Positions 27,782 through 37,486 of a stretch of DNA of 64,000 nucleotides are shown here, in pieces. Source of the stretch: Terriglobales bacterium (GTDB lineage: Bacteria > Acidobacteriota > Terriglobia > Terriglobales > Acidobacteriaceae); NCBI GenBank assembly GCA_025934735.1, contig JAICWP010000010.1, positions 1-64,000 of the forward strand. Reading direction: 5' to 3'. Position numbers and translations under genes: made by a program. The number at the start of each line of letters is the position of its first letter. Positions within the stretch are counted from its first letter, which is position 1. Under the pieces are notes generated by a model that saw nothing but the letters and a program-made list of their open reading frames with translations, had not been told where the DNA came from and ran no database searches.

Positions 27782-28959
27782 AGAAGCTCATTCTCTTATG
27801 CGTGCTCCTGGCCGGGGTCGCCGCCCTGGTCTGGTATTTCCGCACCCCCGACCTGCCCCAATACGCTCCCACGTATCGCGAGTACGCCTACGTCACCAAC
27901 GGCAAGAGCAACACCGTCAGCGTGCTCGACCTCACCCCGCGGCCTTACCCGCGCTTCAACGTGATCCGCACCATCCGTGTGGGCGCCAATCCCACCGGCG
28001 TGGCCGTGAACAGCAGAAAGAATGAAATCTACGTGGTCAACACCCAGTCCAACAATGTCAGCGTGATTGACGCCGAGCGCAACCAGTTGGTGGCCACCAT
28101 CGGCGTGCACCGCGCCCCATATTTCATCAGCGTTTCCGCGGACGGGAAGCGCGCTTACGTGGCCAACTCAGGGTCGGCCAATGTCTCGGTTATTGATCTG
28201 GAAACGCGTAAGGTGCTGGCCAACGTTCGCGTGGGCGCTGCGCCTGGCCTGGCGCGGGTTTCACCCGACGGGGAAACCGTGGTTGTCTCCAATCGCGGAG
28301 ACAATACAGTTTCGCTGCTCGACGCTCCTCGCCTTGCGGTGCGCGCCACGGTTCCTGTCTGCGTGCATCCGGAAGATATTGCCATTGTGCCCGACTCCAG
28401 CAAGGCTTTCATTTCCTGCAGCGGCTCCAACCAGGTGGCCGCCGTGGATCTTAAAAACGGCAAACTGCTGGCGCTGCTCGACGTAGGCAAGACTCCCGTT
28501 CATCTCGAGCTGAAGCCTGACGGAGGCGAGCTCATGGTAAGCAACTTCGACTCCGATAATATTTCCATTATTGAAACCACCACCAATGAGGTGGGCGGCA
28601 GCTACCTGATTGGTTCGCACCCCGTGCGCGGCATTGTGACCGCCGACAATTCGCTGCTCTACGAGAGCAACTTCGGCTCCAACGCCGTCGCCGTGTACAG
28701 CATTGATACAGGGAAGGTGCTGGGCTCCGTCGGCGTGGGCAATCAGCCCGACGCACTGGCGCTCACCTCCAACCAGAACTTCCTGCTGGTGGTGGATGCG
28801 CAATCCGATGACGTGGCCGTCATCCGCATGAAGCGCCTGGCCACCACTTCCAAGATCAGCCGCGACCGCGCCCTCTACGCCATCACCCCCGTCGGCGAGC
28901 AGCCCAACGACATCGCTGTGAAGGCCTTCTTTCTGACGGAGCGCGCAGGCCGCCGCTAG
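27778..28959 (+). CDS. YVTN-type beta-propeller protein
   Basis: This 393-residue protein starts at a TTG that overlaps the TGA of the DAHP synthase gene. An N-terminal hydrophobic segment ([18 protein letters not shown]) anchors or exports it. The rest consists of about seven copies of the 40-residue YVTN repeat (for example [45 protein letters not shown]), which fold into a beta-propeller. Such proteins bind ligands or act as surface proteins, and no enzymatic signature is seen. Coupling to aroF looks positional rather than functional. Confidence 0.85.
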   Translation: MKKLILLCVLLAGVAALVWYFRTPDLPQYAPTYREYAYVTNGKSNTVSVLDLTPRPYPRFNVIRTIRVGANPTGVAVNSRKNEIYVVNTQSNNVSVIDAERNQLVATIGVHRAPYFISVSADGKRAYVANSGSANVSVIDLETRKVLANVRVGAAPGLARVSPDGETVVVSNRGDNTVSLLDAPRLAVRATVPVCVHPEDIAIVPDSSKAFISCSGSNQVAAVDLKNGKLLALLDVGKTPVHLELKPDGGELMVSNFDSDNISIIETTTNEVGGSYLIGSHPVRGIVTADNSLLYESNFGSNAVAVYSIDTGKVLGSVGVGNQPDALALTSNQNFLLVVDAQSDDVAVIRMKRLATTSKISRDRALYAITPVGEQPNDIAVKAFFLTERAGRR

Positions 28960-29001
28960 CCAGTCCGCCTGAACACCGGCGCCCTCGCCTGTGCACCGAA
29001 T

Positions 29002-29066
29002 GTGTGGGGCTTTAGTGAATGTGTGGGGACAGGGCTCTGCCCCGTCCAGGGCGAGCGCAGTTCGCC
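29002..29066 (-). repeat. Double-hairpin repeat element
   Basis: The full copy lies at 29021-29066 (GTGTGGGGACAGGGC, CCCCGTCC, GGGCGAGCG), with a fragment of the leading GTGTGGGG at 29002-29010. It lies between the YVTN gene and the bacilliredoxin gene. Two further short palindromes (29095-29110 and 29130) are different. Confidence 0.8.
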
Positions 29067-29160
29067 AGCTATAAAGGTCGGCTGCACATCGTGGAAGCGC
29101 CCGGCTTTAGCCGGGCGATAAAGGTGGTCGAGAAAAGCGGGCTTTAGCCCATGTGCTGAC

Positions 29161-29183
29161 AAAAAGACCCGGCTCTCGCCGGG
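29161..29183 (-). terminator. Terminator of the bacilliredoxin gene
   Basis: On the minus strand CCCGGC-GAGA-GCCGGG is followed by TCTTTTTG. It lies 14 bases after the bacilliredoxin stop. Confidence 0.8.
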
Positions 29184-29196
29184 CCTGAAAGGACGT

Positions 29197-29625
29197 TTAC
29201 CGCGAGGCCGCTTTGGCGCAGAACTTCTCAAATGCCGCGGTCAAATCGGCGGAAATCTCTTCCGCCTCGCGCTGCTCGATGTCGCTGCGCTGCATCATGT
29301 AAACCAGCTTCCCGTCGCGCAGCAGGCCGATGGAAGGTGAAGAGGGTGCGTAGCCTTCAAAATACTCCCTTGCGCGCTCGGTGGCGTCGCGGTCCTGTCC
29401 GGCAAACACGGTGACGCTCTGATCGGGGCGCACCGCATGTTGCAGCGCCATCCGCACTGCCGGCCGCATGCGGCCCGCCGCGCATCCGCAAATCGAATTC
29501 ACCACCACCATGGTGGTTCCTGGTTTGGCCAGCGCCTGCTCCACGTCCGCCGCGCTGCGCAGTTCTTCAATGCCCAGGCGCGTCAATTCCTCGCGCATAG
29601 GTAGCACCATCAGCTCTGGGTACAT
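29197..29625 (-). CDS. Bacilliredoxin (BrxA/BrxB family)
   Basis: This 142-residue thioredoxin-like protein of the YphP/YqiW family reduces bacillithiol-mixed disulfides on proteins in low-GC Gram-positives. The CGC active site is Cys46-Gly-Cys48 (VVVNSICGCAAGRMRP). Flanking family segments are MYPELMVLPMREELTRLG at the N-terminus and VTVFAGQDRDATERAREYF. Homologues are common in Acidobacteriota and other phyla that make bacillithiol or related thiols. It is a single-gene unit with its own terminator, divergent from murB. Confidence 0.93.
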   Translation of the reverse strand: MYPELMVLPMREELTRLGIEELRSAADVEQALAKPGTTMVVVNSICGCAAGRMRPAVRMALQHAVRPDQSVTVFAGQDRDATERAREYFEGYAPSSPSIGLLRDGKLVYMMQRSDIEQREAEEISADLTAAFEKFCAKAASR

Positions 29626-29716
29626 TCCCGCTCCTTGGATGAGATTGCCTCTATTCTAATACGCCCTGCATGCTCCCGCCGCTGCCCTGCGTGGAAGTGC
29701 GAAAGGAACCAGCGAA

Positions 29717-30853
29717 ATGAACATCGCCGGGGTTAAACGGGCGGCCTCAGGCGGCTGCGCCCGCGCTTCTGGCTGTATGATTGTGCCCATCTCCATGCTT
29801 ATCCGCGAGAGTGTGCCCCTGGCGCTGCTGACCACCCTGGGAGTGGGCGGTCCCGCGCGCTTCTTCGCGGAGGCCGAATCGGTTGAGGATGTCCGCCGTG
29901 CCCTCCAGCACGCCGGCGAGCGCAGCCTCCCCCTTTTTGTGCTTGGCGGCGGCAGCAACCTCGTGATTTCCGATACCGGCTGGCCCGGCTTGGTGCTGCG
30001 CGTCGCCATCACCGGCATGGAAGAGCGCGAGGAAGACGGCAAGGCCATCTTCGAAGCCGGCGCCGGCGAACCCTGGGACAGCCTCGTGGCCCGAGCCGTG
30101 GCCCGCGACTGCGCCGGCATCGAGTGCCTCAGCGGCATTCCCGGCAGCGTGGGCGGCACCCCCGTGCAGAACGTGGGCGCTTACGGGCAGGAAGTTTCGG
30201 AAACCATCGCAGGCGTGCAGGCTCTCGACCTCAAGGACGGACAACTGCGCGAGCTCTGCAATCCCGCCTGCGGATTCGCTTATCGAACCAGCATCTTCAA
30301 CACCAGCGAGCGTGGCCGCTACATCATTCTGCGCGTCACGTATGCGCTTACCCCTGGAGGCGCTCCTCACATCGCCTACGCCGACCTGAAGAAATATTTT
30401 GCCTTGCGCCCAGGCACGCCCAGCCTGGCCGAAGTGCGGGAGGCGGTGCGCTCCATTCGAGCCTCCAAGGCCATGCTCATTGTTTCCGGTGACGAGGACT
30501 GCCGCAGCGCCGGCTCTTTTTTTAAAAATCCCGTGCTCAGCGCCGCCGAACACCAGCAACTCTGCCAGCATGCTGCGGCTCTCGGCCTGCAGGTTCCCAG
30601 CTATCCCGCTCTCAGCGCCCAGCACAAAATCTCAGCCGCCTGGCTGGTCGAACAGTCTGGGTTCAGCAAGGGCTACACTCGCGGCCCGGTGGGCATCTCC
30701 CGCAAGCATGCTCTCGCCATCGTGAACCGCGGCGGGGCCACCGCCGCTGACGTGGTCGCGCTCAAAGATGAAATCCAGCAGCGTGTGACTCAAACGTTCG
30801 GCATTCATCTCTCGCCCGAGCCCGTGTTCGTCGGCTTTGACCAGCAGCCGTAA
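29717..30853 (+). CDS. murB: UDP-N-acetylenolpyruvoylglucosamine reductase
   Basis: This is an FAD enzyme of up to 378 residues that reduces UDP-GlcNAc-enolpyruvate to UDP-MurNAc in peptidoglycan synthesis. FAD-binding segments are LTTLGVGGPARFFAEAESVE, FVLGGGSNLVISD and GIPGSVGGTPVQNVGAYGQEV. The catalytic serine lies in AGSFFKNPV. The presence of the YRTSIFNTSERGRYIIL insertion puts it in the type I (E. coli-like) group. Start choice: ATG 29717 lies behind AAGGA, but 29777 or 29795 would give a product closer to the usual length. Confidence 0.93.
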   Translation: MNIAGVKRAASGGCARASGCMIVPISMLIRESVPLALLTTLGVGGPARFFAEAESVEDVRRALQHAGERSLPLFVLGGGSNLVISDTGWPGLVLRVAITGMEEREEDGKAIFEAGAGEPWDSLVARAVARDCAGIECLSGIPGSVGGTPVQNVGAYGQEVSETIAGVQALDLKDGQLRELCNPACGFAYRTSIFNTSERGRYIILRVTYALTPGGAPHIAYADLKKYFALRPGTPSLAEVREAVRSIRASKAMLIVSGDEDCRSAGSFFKNPVLSAAEHQQLCQHAAALGLQVPSYPALSAQHKISAAWLVEQSGFSKGYTRGPVGISRKHALAIVNRGGATAADVVALKDEIQQRVTQTFGIHLSPEPVFVGFDQQP

Positions 30854-30872
30854 TGGCGAACTCCTTTGTGCG

Positions 30873-30912
30873 CACGCGAGATGCTTCGGGGCTAAAGCCC
30901 CTCTGCATGACG
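30873..30912 (+). repeat. 40-bp hairpin repeat (second family)
   Basis: The unit CACGCGAGATGCTTC-GGGGCTAAAGCCCC-TCTGCATGACG has a GGGGC/GCCCC hairpin. Three close copies occur at 42339-42377, 42460-42499 and 42673-42712. It sits immediately upstream of the double-hairpin array before leuS. Confidence 0.75.
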
Positions 30913-30926
30913 GTTTTCTGAAGAAA

Positions 30927-31121
30927 GGCGAGCTGCGCTCGCCCTGGACGGGGCGGAGCCCCGTCCCCACACAGTCTGACTTGAGCTGCGCTCGCCTTGG
31001 ACGGGGCGGAGCCCCGTCCCCACACACTCTCACTTGAGCTGCGCTCGCCTTGGACGGGGCGGAGCCCCGTCCCCACACAGTCGGAGCCCCGTCCCCACAC
31101 AGTCGGAACCCCGTTCCCACA
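30927..31121 (+). repeat. Tandem array of double-hairpin elements upstream of leuS
   Basis: Three nearly complete copies lie at 30927-30972, 30983-31025 and 31036-31078. They are followed by two truncated copies of the GGGG-CCCC half, at 31081-31100 and 31103-31121. Each full unit has GAGCTGCGCTCGCC followed by GGACGGGGC-GGA-GCCCCGTCC and CCACAC. Most of the intergenic region between murB and leuS (30854-31194) is made of this array and the preceding 40-bp repeat. Confidence 0.9.
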
Positions 31122-31194
31122 CGTGCTGGTGCGTTTTGCGGAGCCGCGCGGCGTCTCGGCCTGGCGCCAAATCCGTGTAAAATCAAACTCAAAC

Positions 31195-33783
31195 ATGCCT
31201 CCGGAACGCCCCCAACCCGAACGCGACGACCGCTACGACGCCCACCGCCTCGAGCAGAAATGGTTCGACCGCTGGCAGGGCGATCCCGCGCTCTATCGAG
31301 CGGAGGCCGGCTCCACCCGCCCCAAGTTTTACGTTCTGGAAATGTTGCCTTATCCCTCGGGCGCTCTCCACATGGGCCACGTGCGCAACTACTCGATCGG
31401 CGACGCCCTCGCCCGCTTCATGTGGATGAACGGCTACAACGTGCTCCACCCCATGGGTTGGGATTCCTTCGGCCTTCCGGCGGAAAACGCCGCCATCCAG
31501 AACAACACGCCGCCGCGGGAGTGGACCCTGCGCAACATCTCCAATATGAGGGCGCAGATGAAGCGCCTGGGCTTCGCCTATGACTGGCAGCGCGAGGTCA
31601 CCACCTGCTTCCCCGAGTACTACCGCTGGAACCAGTGGTTCTTTCTCAAGCTCTACGAGCGCGGTCTCGCCTATCGCAAGAAGAGCAAGGTGAACTGGTG
31701 TCCCAAGTGCGCCACCGTTTTGGCCAACGAGCAGGTGGTGAAGGGCTGCTGCTGGCGCCACGAAGAGACGCCGGTGGAGCAGCGCGAACTCGAACAGTGG
31801 TTCTTGCGCATCACCAATTACGCCGAAGAGCTCTTGCGCGATTTGGACCAACTCGAGCACTGGCCCGAAAAAGTTCGCATCATGCAGCGCAACTGGATCG
31901 GCCGCAGCGAAGGCGCCATGCTGGATTTCAAGCTCGAGGGTGCGGCCGGGCCCGCGGGCGGCAAAATCACCGTCTTCACCACCCGCATTGACACCATCTT
32001 CGGCGCGACCTCCATCCAGCTTGCCCCGGAGCACCCGCTGGTGGCAGATTTCGTAGCCCGCGACCCTGAGTTGGGCGCCAAGGTCGAACAGTTGCTCGCC
32101 GAGCAGCGCAAGGCCAGGGAAGTGGGCGACGTGGGCGCCATTGAAAAACACGGCGTGGATACCGGCCGTTTTGCTCTCAATCCCTTCAATGGCGAGCGCC
32201 TCCCCATCTGGGTGGCCAACTACATCCTGATGGACTACGGCACCGGCGCCATTATGTCCGTTCCCGCGCATGACGAGCGCGACTATGAATTCGCCAAAAA
32301 GTACGGCTTGGATATTCGTGTCGTCATTCTCCCACGGCGCGAGCAGGAGCCCCCGGCCGCGGGCGAGCCCGAAGAGCCGGTGCTGCCCTTTACCGCCACC
32401 GACAGCCTGCTCATTAATTCCGGCCCGTTCAACGGACTCTCCTGTAACGAGGCCATCCAGAAGATGGCCCAGTACGCCGAGCAGCACGGGTTCGGCAAAC
32501 CCACCGTCACCTATCGGCTGAAAGACTGGGGCATCTCCCGCCAGCGGTACTGGGGCACGCCCATCCCCATGCTCTATTGCGAGAAGTGCGGCACTGTTCC
32601 TGTTGCGGAAAAAGACCTGCCCGTGCTCTTGCCGGAACATGTGGAGATCACGCTTACCGGCGGCTCTCCCCTAAGCCGCCTGCCGGAATTCGTCAACGTC
32701 AAATGCCCGAAGTGTGGCGGTGCCGCCCGGCGCGAGACCGATACCATGGACACCTTCGTGGATTCGTCATGGTATTTCTACCGCTACACCGACGCCCGCA
32801 ACGACCGTGAGCCCTTCAGCAGCCGCGAGGCCAATTACTGGTTTCCCATTGACCAATACATCGGCGGGGTCGAGCACGCCATACTCCACCTGATCTACTC
32901 GCGCTTCTGGACCAAGTTCATGCGCGACCTGGGCATGATCAAAAATTCCGAGCCGGTGGTCCGCCTCTTCACCCAGGGCATGGTCATCAAGGATGGCGCC
33001 AAGATGTCCAAGAGCCTGGGCAACGTGGTCACGCCCGACGAGATGGTGGCCCGCTACGGCGCCGACAGCGCCCGCATGTACAGCCTGTTTGCCGCCCCGC
33101 CCGACCGCGACCTCGACTGGCAGGACGCCGGGGTGGAAGGCATCTACCGTTTCCTCGGCCGCGTGTACCGCTTCGTCAGCCGCCATGCAGAGGTGGCCCG
33201 CCCCGTGGGCGCTGATATTCGGCGGGCTGCAGAGGCGCAACTTTCTGCGTCTCAGCTGCCGCCGCAGGCGCGCGCCTTGCAACGCAAGCTGCACCAGACC
33301 ATTAAACGCGTCAGCACCGACTTCCAGGGCCGCTGGCATTTCAACACTTCTATCGCGGCCATCATGGAACTGGTTAACCAGCTCTATGCCACCGAGGAAC
33401 AGAAGGGAATTGAAGAGCGGCAGGGCAACGGCATCCCCGACGCGCTGCTCGCCCAGGTGCAGCGCGACCTCGTGCTCCTGCTCGCCCCGTTCGCGCCATA
33501 CCTGGCTCACGAGTTATGGGAGATGCTGGGCGAACGCGGCAACCTGCTCCACGCGCCCTGGCCGCAGTTCGACCCGGCCCTGGCCAAAGAAGAAGAGATC
33601 GAGATTCCGGTGCAGGTGAACGGCAAGCTGCGCAGCCGCATCGTTGTGGCCGCCGATGCTTCCGAGGAGGACGTTCGGCAGCGCGCCCTGGCCGACGAGA
33701 AAGCTCAATCCTTCGTCGTAGGCAAGCAGGTGGTGAAGGTGATCCTCGTCCCCGCCAAGCTGGTCAACATCGTCGTCCGCTGA
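31195..33783 (+). CDS. leuS: Leucyl-tRNA synthetase
   Basis: This 862-residue class I aminoacyl-tRNA synthetase has HIGH-type motif HMGH (residues 59-62, in [15 protein letters not shown]) and KMSKS (about 603-607, [12 protein letters not shown]). Between them lie the editing domain (about 230-430, with [21 protein letters not shown]) and the catalytic core with [13 protein letters not shown]. The C-terminal anticodon-binding domain ends in [11 protein letters not shown]. The cysteine sets CPKCATV and CPKCGG suggest zinc-binding insertions. The ATG at 31195 is chosen because the frame further upstream (to 30997) translates the repeat array. This is an essential translation gene. Confidence 0.97.
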   Translation: MPPERPQPERDDRYDAHRLEQKWFDRWQGDPALYRAEAGSTRPKFYVLEMLPYPSGALHMGHVRNYSIGDALARFMWMNGYNVLHPMGWDSFGLPAENAAIQNNTPPREWTLRNISNMRAQMKRLGFAYDWQREVTTCFPEYYRWNQWFFLKLYERGLAYRKKSKVNWCPKCATVLANEQVVKGCCWRHEETPVEQRELEQWFLRITNYAEELLRDLDQLEHWPEKVRIMQRNWIGRSEGAMLDFKLEGAAGPAGGKITVFTTRIDTIFGATSIQLAPEHPLVADFVARDPELGAKVEQLLAEQRKAREVGDVGAIEKHGVDTGRFALNPFNGERLPIWVANYILMDYGTGAIMSVPAHDERDYEFAKKYGLDIRVVILPRREQEPPAAGEPEEPVLPFTATDSLLINSGPFNGLSCNEAIQKMAQYAEQHGFGKPTVTYRLKDWGISRQRYWGTPIPMLYCEKCGTVPVAEKDLPVLLPEHVEITLTGGSPLSRLPEFVNVKCPKCGGAARRETDTMDTFVDSSWYFYRYTDARNDREPFSSREANYWFPIDQYIGGVEHAILHLIYSRFWTKFMRDLGMIKNSEPVVRLFTQGMVIKDGAKMSKSLGNVVTPDEMVARYGADSARMYSLFAAPPDRDLDWQDAGVEGIYRFLGRVYRFVSRHAEVARPVGADIRRAAEAQLSASQLPPQARALQRKLHQTIKRVSTDFQGRWHFNTSIAAIMELVNQLYATEEQKGIEERQGNGIPDALLAQVQRDLVLLLAPFAPYLAHELWEMLGERGNLLHAPWPQFDPALAKEEEIEIPVQVNGKLRSRIVVAADASEEDVRQRALADEKAQSFVVGKQVVKVILVPAKLVNIVVR

Positions 33784-33847
33784 GCCAACAGATTCCTCCG
33801 CCGAGCCAAGAGGACTATGTGGGTAAGGGCTTCGCCCCTCTGAGCCC

Positions 33848-33892
33848 GTGTGGGGACGGGGCTCCGCCCCGTCCAGAGCGAGCGCAGTTCGC
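33848..33892 (-). repeat. Double-hairpin repeat element next to a terminator
   Basis: One copy (GTGTGGGGACGGGGC, GCCCCGTCC, AGCGAGCGCAGTTCGC) abuts the terminator at 33893. Confidence 0.8.
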
Positions 33893-33921
33893 AATAAAAA
33901 GCGGGCCCTTTGGGGCCCGCT
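33893..33921 (-). terminator. Terminator of the exported 131-residue protein gene
   Basis: On the minus strand AGCGGGCCC-CAAA-GGGCCCGCT is a 9-bp stem followed by TTTTTATT. It lies 19 bases after the stop at 33941. Confidence 0.85.
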
Positions 33922-33940
33922 GTAACGAAGCGGCCCGCAA

Positions 33941-34336
33941 CTACGAGCCACTCTTGCTGTGACGCGCGGCTTGCCCAAACATCAGGGCTTCTCGCTGATT
34001 GTTCCACTCGATTTCGCTGATGGTTTTCTTGCCGTTGTTCTTCGTTTTCTCCACCACCGCATCATAGGGCGCCTTTGCCTGCAGTTGCGCTACTTTGGCC
34101 GGAGCGGTCAGCAAAGTTTTCCCATGTTGCAGGAATTTCACTCTCACCGCCGGACCGTTGCCCTGCCATTCCACGTTGTACTGCCCCGGAGGAAGCGTTT
34201 TGCCTGCCAGTTCCACCGGATCCTCCACTACAACGTTCTTCTTCTGTTCCTTGCTGGTATTCTCGCTGGCCAGCGACGCCAGCGGAAACACCATGCTGAT
34301 CATTCCCGCTAATGCTAAGACTCTCAGTATCTTCAT
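33941..34336 (-). CDS. Small exported protein of unknown function
   Basis: This 131-residue protein has a signal peptide at 1-23 (ALAGMISMVFPLASLAS). The mature part starts with a lysine-rich stretch. A repeated pattern of short strands follows (DPVELAGKTLPPGQYNVEWQ, GPAVRVKFLQHGKTLLTAPA), with YDAVVEKTKNN and ISEIEWNNQREALMF. This beta-rich layout is seen in many small secreted Acidobacteriota proteins of unknown role. It is monocistronic and ends at the terminator. Confidence 0.75.
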   Translation of the reverse strand: MKILRVLALAGMISMVFPLASLASENTSKEQKKNVVVEDPVELAGKTLPPGQYNVEWQGNGPAVRVKFLQHGKTLLTAPAKVAQLQAKAPYDAVVEKTKNNGKKTISEIEWNNQREALMFGQAARHSKSGS

Positions 34337-34655
34337 CCGTGCTCCTCCCCTGAAACGGCCGGGTACGCAGGCGACGGCCCTCTTTCGCCGTTGCCGGGAT
34401 CCCTGTCCCGCTCAGCTAAATATGTATTTTGTTCGACATTGGAAATGATGCGGAGCCAGCTACGCGGGTTGCCCCACTGTTCCGAGACAGGAACAAAATA
34501 CAATGCTGTGATTTCCAATTGTCAAGATCTTCGCAGTTATCAAAGGATCCAGAGTTCGTCGGCACGGCCTGGATTACGCAGCCTGTGAAACTTTGAAACT
34601 TGCGAAACCCTGAAACCTGCCTTGAGACTTGCTGTTGCGCTATGCTGAGTTCGAC

Positions 34656-35606
34656 ATGGCTGCGCCATCTCCCATCCGCCGTGGCTTTGAGGCTATCGCC
34701 CGCGAACCCGCTCTTCCGTTGGCGGAAATCACCTGGCGCTGGTGTTTCGCCTCCGCCGGGGGTTTTGTGGGCATAGTCGCCTTACTGGAGTATCTGAATT
34801 CCATTCCCGTTTCCTGGCGCGAGCGGTTGATGCTCGAAAGCAGCGATCCGCTGCTGGCCTTGGCAGCCGTGGTGCATGCCTTGCGCGGCAGCGCCCTACG
34901 CTTCGACCTGGGTGTGATCCTGGCCGCGACCGCCGTCGCCGTTCTATGGATGCTCGGCTCCGCTCTCGGGCGCCTGGTGACTCTCGAGGTTCTGCTGCCG
35001 CAGGCGAACAGCGCAGCCTATGGCTCGCTTTTCGGCTTGAGCTTTCTTCGCGCCGCGCTGTTCTGGGCTGCGCTGCTGGCTGCCGCTGCCGCGCTCATCT
35101 TTGCCGGCTTCGCCAATCCTGGCGCTCCCAGCCTGGTTGTGGCCGTTGTCCTCACCGCCAGCATATGGCTGGTCTGGGCCCTGCTCAACTGGGTGCTTTC
35201 ACTGGCTGCCATTTTTGTTGTGCGGGATGGAGAAGATACGTTCGGCTCCATCATTGGAGCGGTGGATTTCGTCCGCAGCGCGGCCGGCGAAGTCGTGCTC
35301 ACCAGCCTGCCGTTTGTGCTGCTGCACTATGTGGCAATGGCGGCCGCTGTGGCTGCGGGGATCCTGATCGTGGATCTGATGGCGCGGGTCTCTCCCGAGG
35401 CCGCGTGGGCTCTCCTGGCCATCGCCGCGGGATACTTTGCCTACGCCGACTTGCTTTACATTACCCGGCTCGCGGCCTATGTCTTCCTGGCCGGTGGAGA
35501 GACGGTCGTGCCCGCAACAGAATCGCTTGCCTCTCCGGAGCCCCCGAGCGGCGCCAACGTCCAGCTTCCAATTGCCAGCAGCCCACTACCGATTGCTGAC
35601 TCGTGA
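34656..35606 (+). CDS. Multi-spanning membrane protein of unknown function
   Basis: This protein of about 316 residues has six or more transmembrane helices (for example SAGGFVGIVALLEYL, VILAATAVAVLWMLGSALG, ALFWAALLAAAAALIFAG, AMAAAVAAGILIVDLM). It shows no catalytic motif and no similarity I can name. The C-terminus is Pro/Ser-rich. The ATG at 34656 follows an in-frame TTG at 34629 and gives a better N-terminus. It lies upstream of guaA, 56 bases away. Confidence 0.75.
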   Translation: MAAPSPIRRGFEAIAREPALPLAEITWRWCFASAGGFVGIVALLEYLNSIPVSWRERLMLESSDPLLALAAVVHALRGSALRFDLGVILAATAVAVLWMLGSALGRLVTLEVLLPQANSAAYGSLFGLSFLRAALFWAALLAAAAALIFAGFANPGAPSLVVAVVLTASIWLVWALLNWVLSLAAIFVVRDGEDTFGSIIGAVDFVRSAAGEVVLTSLPFVLLHYVAMAAAVAAGILIVDLMARVSPEAAWALLAIAAGYFAYADLLYITRLAAYVFLAGGETVVPATESLASPEPPSGANVQLPIASSPLPIADS

Positions 35607-35662
35607 ACGCTGACGCCTCAGTTTTCCTTTACACTACTACCATCCCTCTGGCACATTAGACC

Positions 35663-37213
35663 GTGGAAGCCCAATCAATCGTCGTCCTCGACTTCGGCGC
35701 CCAGTACTCACAGCTGATCGCGCGCCGCATCCGCGAACAGAACGTCTTCTCCGTCGTCCTGCCCTGCACCGCGCCCCTGGACGAAATCAAAAGCTACGCT
35801 CCCGCGGGCATCATTCTTTCCGGCGGCCCCAGTTCGGTGTACGACCAGGACGCTCCCGCGGCTGACCCCCGGGTCTTCAGCCTGGGCCTGCCCGTGCTCG
35901 GCATCTGTTACGGGCTGCAGTTGATGACGCATGTCCTGGGCGGCAAAGTGCGCCCCGCGGATAAGCGCGAGTACGGGCACGCCACGGTGGAGATTCTGGA
36001 TGGCTCCCGCCTCTTCACCGGTTTGCCCAAGGTGCTTTCGGTGTGGATGTCGCATGGCGACACGGCCATGGAGCTGCCCGAGGGGTTCCGCCTGATCGGT
36101 AAAACTCCGAGCGCGGTTGCCGCCATTGAGAACCCGGAAAAGAAGATGTTCGCGGTCCAGTTCCATCCTGAGGTCCACCACACCACGCTGGGCACGGAAA
36201 TCCTGAAGAACTTTGCCCTCGAAATCTGCGGCGTTACTCCCAATTGGACCCCGCAGCACTTTGTGGACGCCACCGTGGCCCAGGTGCGTGAAACGGTCGG
36301 ACCTGAAGGGCGTGCCATCTGTGGCCTCTCCGGCGGCGTGGACTCCTCGGTGGCCGCCGTGCTGGTGCATCGCGCCATTGGCGACCGCCTCACCTGCGTT
36401 TTCGTCAATAACGGCGTGCTGCGCAAAAACGAATTTGAGAAAGTTCAGCAGAACCTGCGCGACAAGCTAGGCCTCCACATGGTGGCGGTGGACGCCTCCG
36501 AACGCTTCCTCGCGCGTCTGGCCGGCGTCACCGACCCGGAAAAGAAGCGCCACATTATCGGCAACGAATTCATCGCTATTTTTGAAGAAGAAGCGGAACG
36601 CATCAAGCGCGCCCAGAGCCACGTGGAGTTCCTGGTACAGGGCACGCTTTACCCTGACGTGATTGAATCGCGCTCCGTGCGCGGCCCTTCCCAGACCATC
36701 AAGACCCACCACAACGTCGGCGGCCTGCCGGAAAAGATGAAGCTACGGCTGATCGAACCGTTAAAGGATTTGTTTAAGGATGAGGTGCGCAAGATCGGAC
36801 GGGACCTGGGCATGCCCGAGGACATTCTGCAGCGCCAGCCTTTTCCCGGGCCGGGCCTGGCAGTGCGCATTTTAGGGGAGGTAACGGCGGAGCGCCTGGT
36901 GCTGCTGCGCGAGGCCGATGACATCGTGGTCAGCGAAATCAAGCGTGCCGGACTCTACAACCGCATCTGGCAATCCTTCGCAGTGCTTCTGCCGGTAATG
37001 TCGGTGGGCGTCATGGGCGACCAGCGCACCTACGCGTACACGTGTGCCGTCCGTGCCGTCCACTCGGAAGATGGCATGACCGCTGACTGGGTGCCCCTGC
37101 CTACCGAAGTACTCAAAACCATTTCCAGCCGCATCGTGAACGAGATCAAGGGCATCAACCGCGTGGTTTACGACATCACCTCCAAGCCCCCGGGCACCAT
37201 CGAATGGGAGTAA
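35663..37213 (+). CDS. guaA: GMP synthase (glutamine-hydrolysing)
   Basis: This 516-residue enzyme converts XMP to GMP using glutamine ammonia and ATP. The class I glutaminase domain has its catalytic Cys in LPVLGICYGLQ and His in VQFHPEVHHT. The ATP pyrophosphatase domain has the P-loop SGGVDSSVAA. The C-terminal dimerisation domain ends with IVNEIKGINRVVYDITSKPPGTIEWE in two adjoining parts, the usual GuaA ending. The start codon is GTG at 35663 without a clear Shine-Dalgarno sequence. Confidence 0.97.
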   Translation: MEAQSIVVLDFGAQYSQLIARRIREQNVFSVVLPCTAPLDEIKSYAPAGIILSGGPSSVYDQDAPAADPRVFSLGLPVLGICYGLQLMTHVLGGKVRPADKREYGHATVEILDGSRLFTGLPKVLSVWMSHGDTAMELPEGFRLIGKTPSAVAAIENPEKKMFAVQFHPEVHHTTLGTEILKNFALEICGVTPNWTPQHFVDATVAQVRETVGPEGRAICGLSGGVDSSVAAVLVHRAIGDRLTCVFVNNGVLRKNEFEKVQQNLRDKLGLHMVAVDASERFLARLAGVTDPEKKRHIIGNEFIAIFEEEAERIKRAQSHVEFLVQGTLYPDVIESRSVRGPSQTIKTHHNVGGLPEKMKLRLIEPLKDLFKDEVRKIGRDLGMPEDILQRQPFPGPGLAVRILGEVTAERLVLLREADDIVVSEIKRAGLYNRIWQSFAVLLPVMSVGVMGDQRTYAYTCAVRAVHSEDGMTADWVPLPTEVLKTISSRIVNEIKGINRVVYDITSKPPGTIEWE

Positions 37214-37373
37214 CCGCGATTCGGCCAGAGCCGACCTCCAGAGACAAAAGCTGTCAAGAGGAGAAACGGCGAGAACCCGGCGCAAGTTGTTCGCCAGTCA
37301 GGACAAACATTGTGGAGGCGGAAGTCACGGAATAGTTGGTGAATTTGCTATCCTAAAAATATAGGGCAGATAC

Positions 37374-37404
37374 AAGGGATGCGCTGAGAAGGCGTGTCCC
37401 TTTT
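37374..37404 (+). terminator. Hairpin with T-run upstream of the tail-fibre-like gene
   Basis: AAGGGATGCGC pairs with GCGTGTCCCTT (11 bp, two G-U pairs) around a 7-nt loop, followed by TTTTCATTTT. It lies 160 bases after guaA and 83 bases before the next start. It could be the guaA terminator or an attenuator in the leader of the next gene. Confidence 0.5.
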
Positions 37405-37486
37405 CATTTTGGCCGGAACGAAGTCACAAGTGTCCGGCAGGCGCCAAGAGGTTGCACGCGCAGGAACTGCAGGGAGTGAGAAGAGT

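Noticed and set aside
30997-31194. N-terminal extension of LeuRS and of neighbouring frames ([10 protein letters not shown] type)
   Set aside because: These residues are translations of the double-hairpin repeat. LeuRS homology begins right after the ATG at 31195.
31189-32640. 483-codon minus-strand frame
   Set aside because: It is antisense to leuS, which has both HIGH and KMSKS motifs.
37340-37400. Riboswitch such as a c-di-GMP aptamer upstream of the fibre-like gene
   Set aside because: Only one hairpin with T-run is visible. I could not match the conserved core of a known aptamer.
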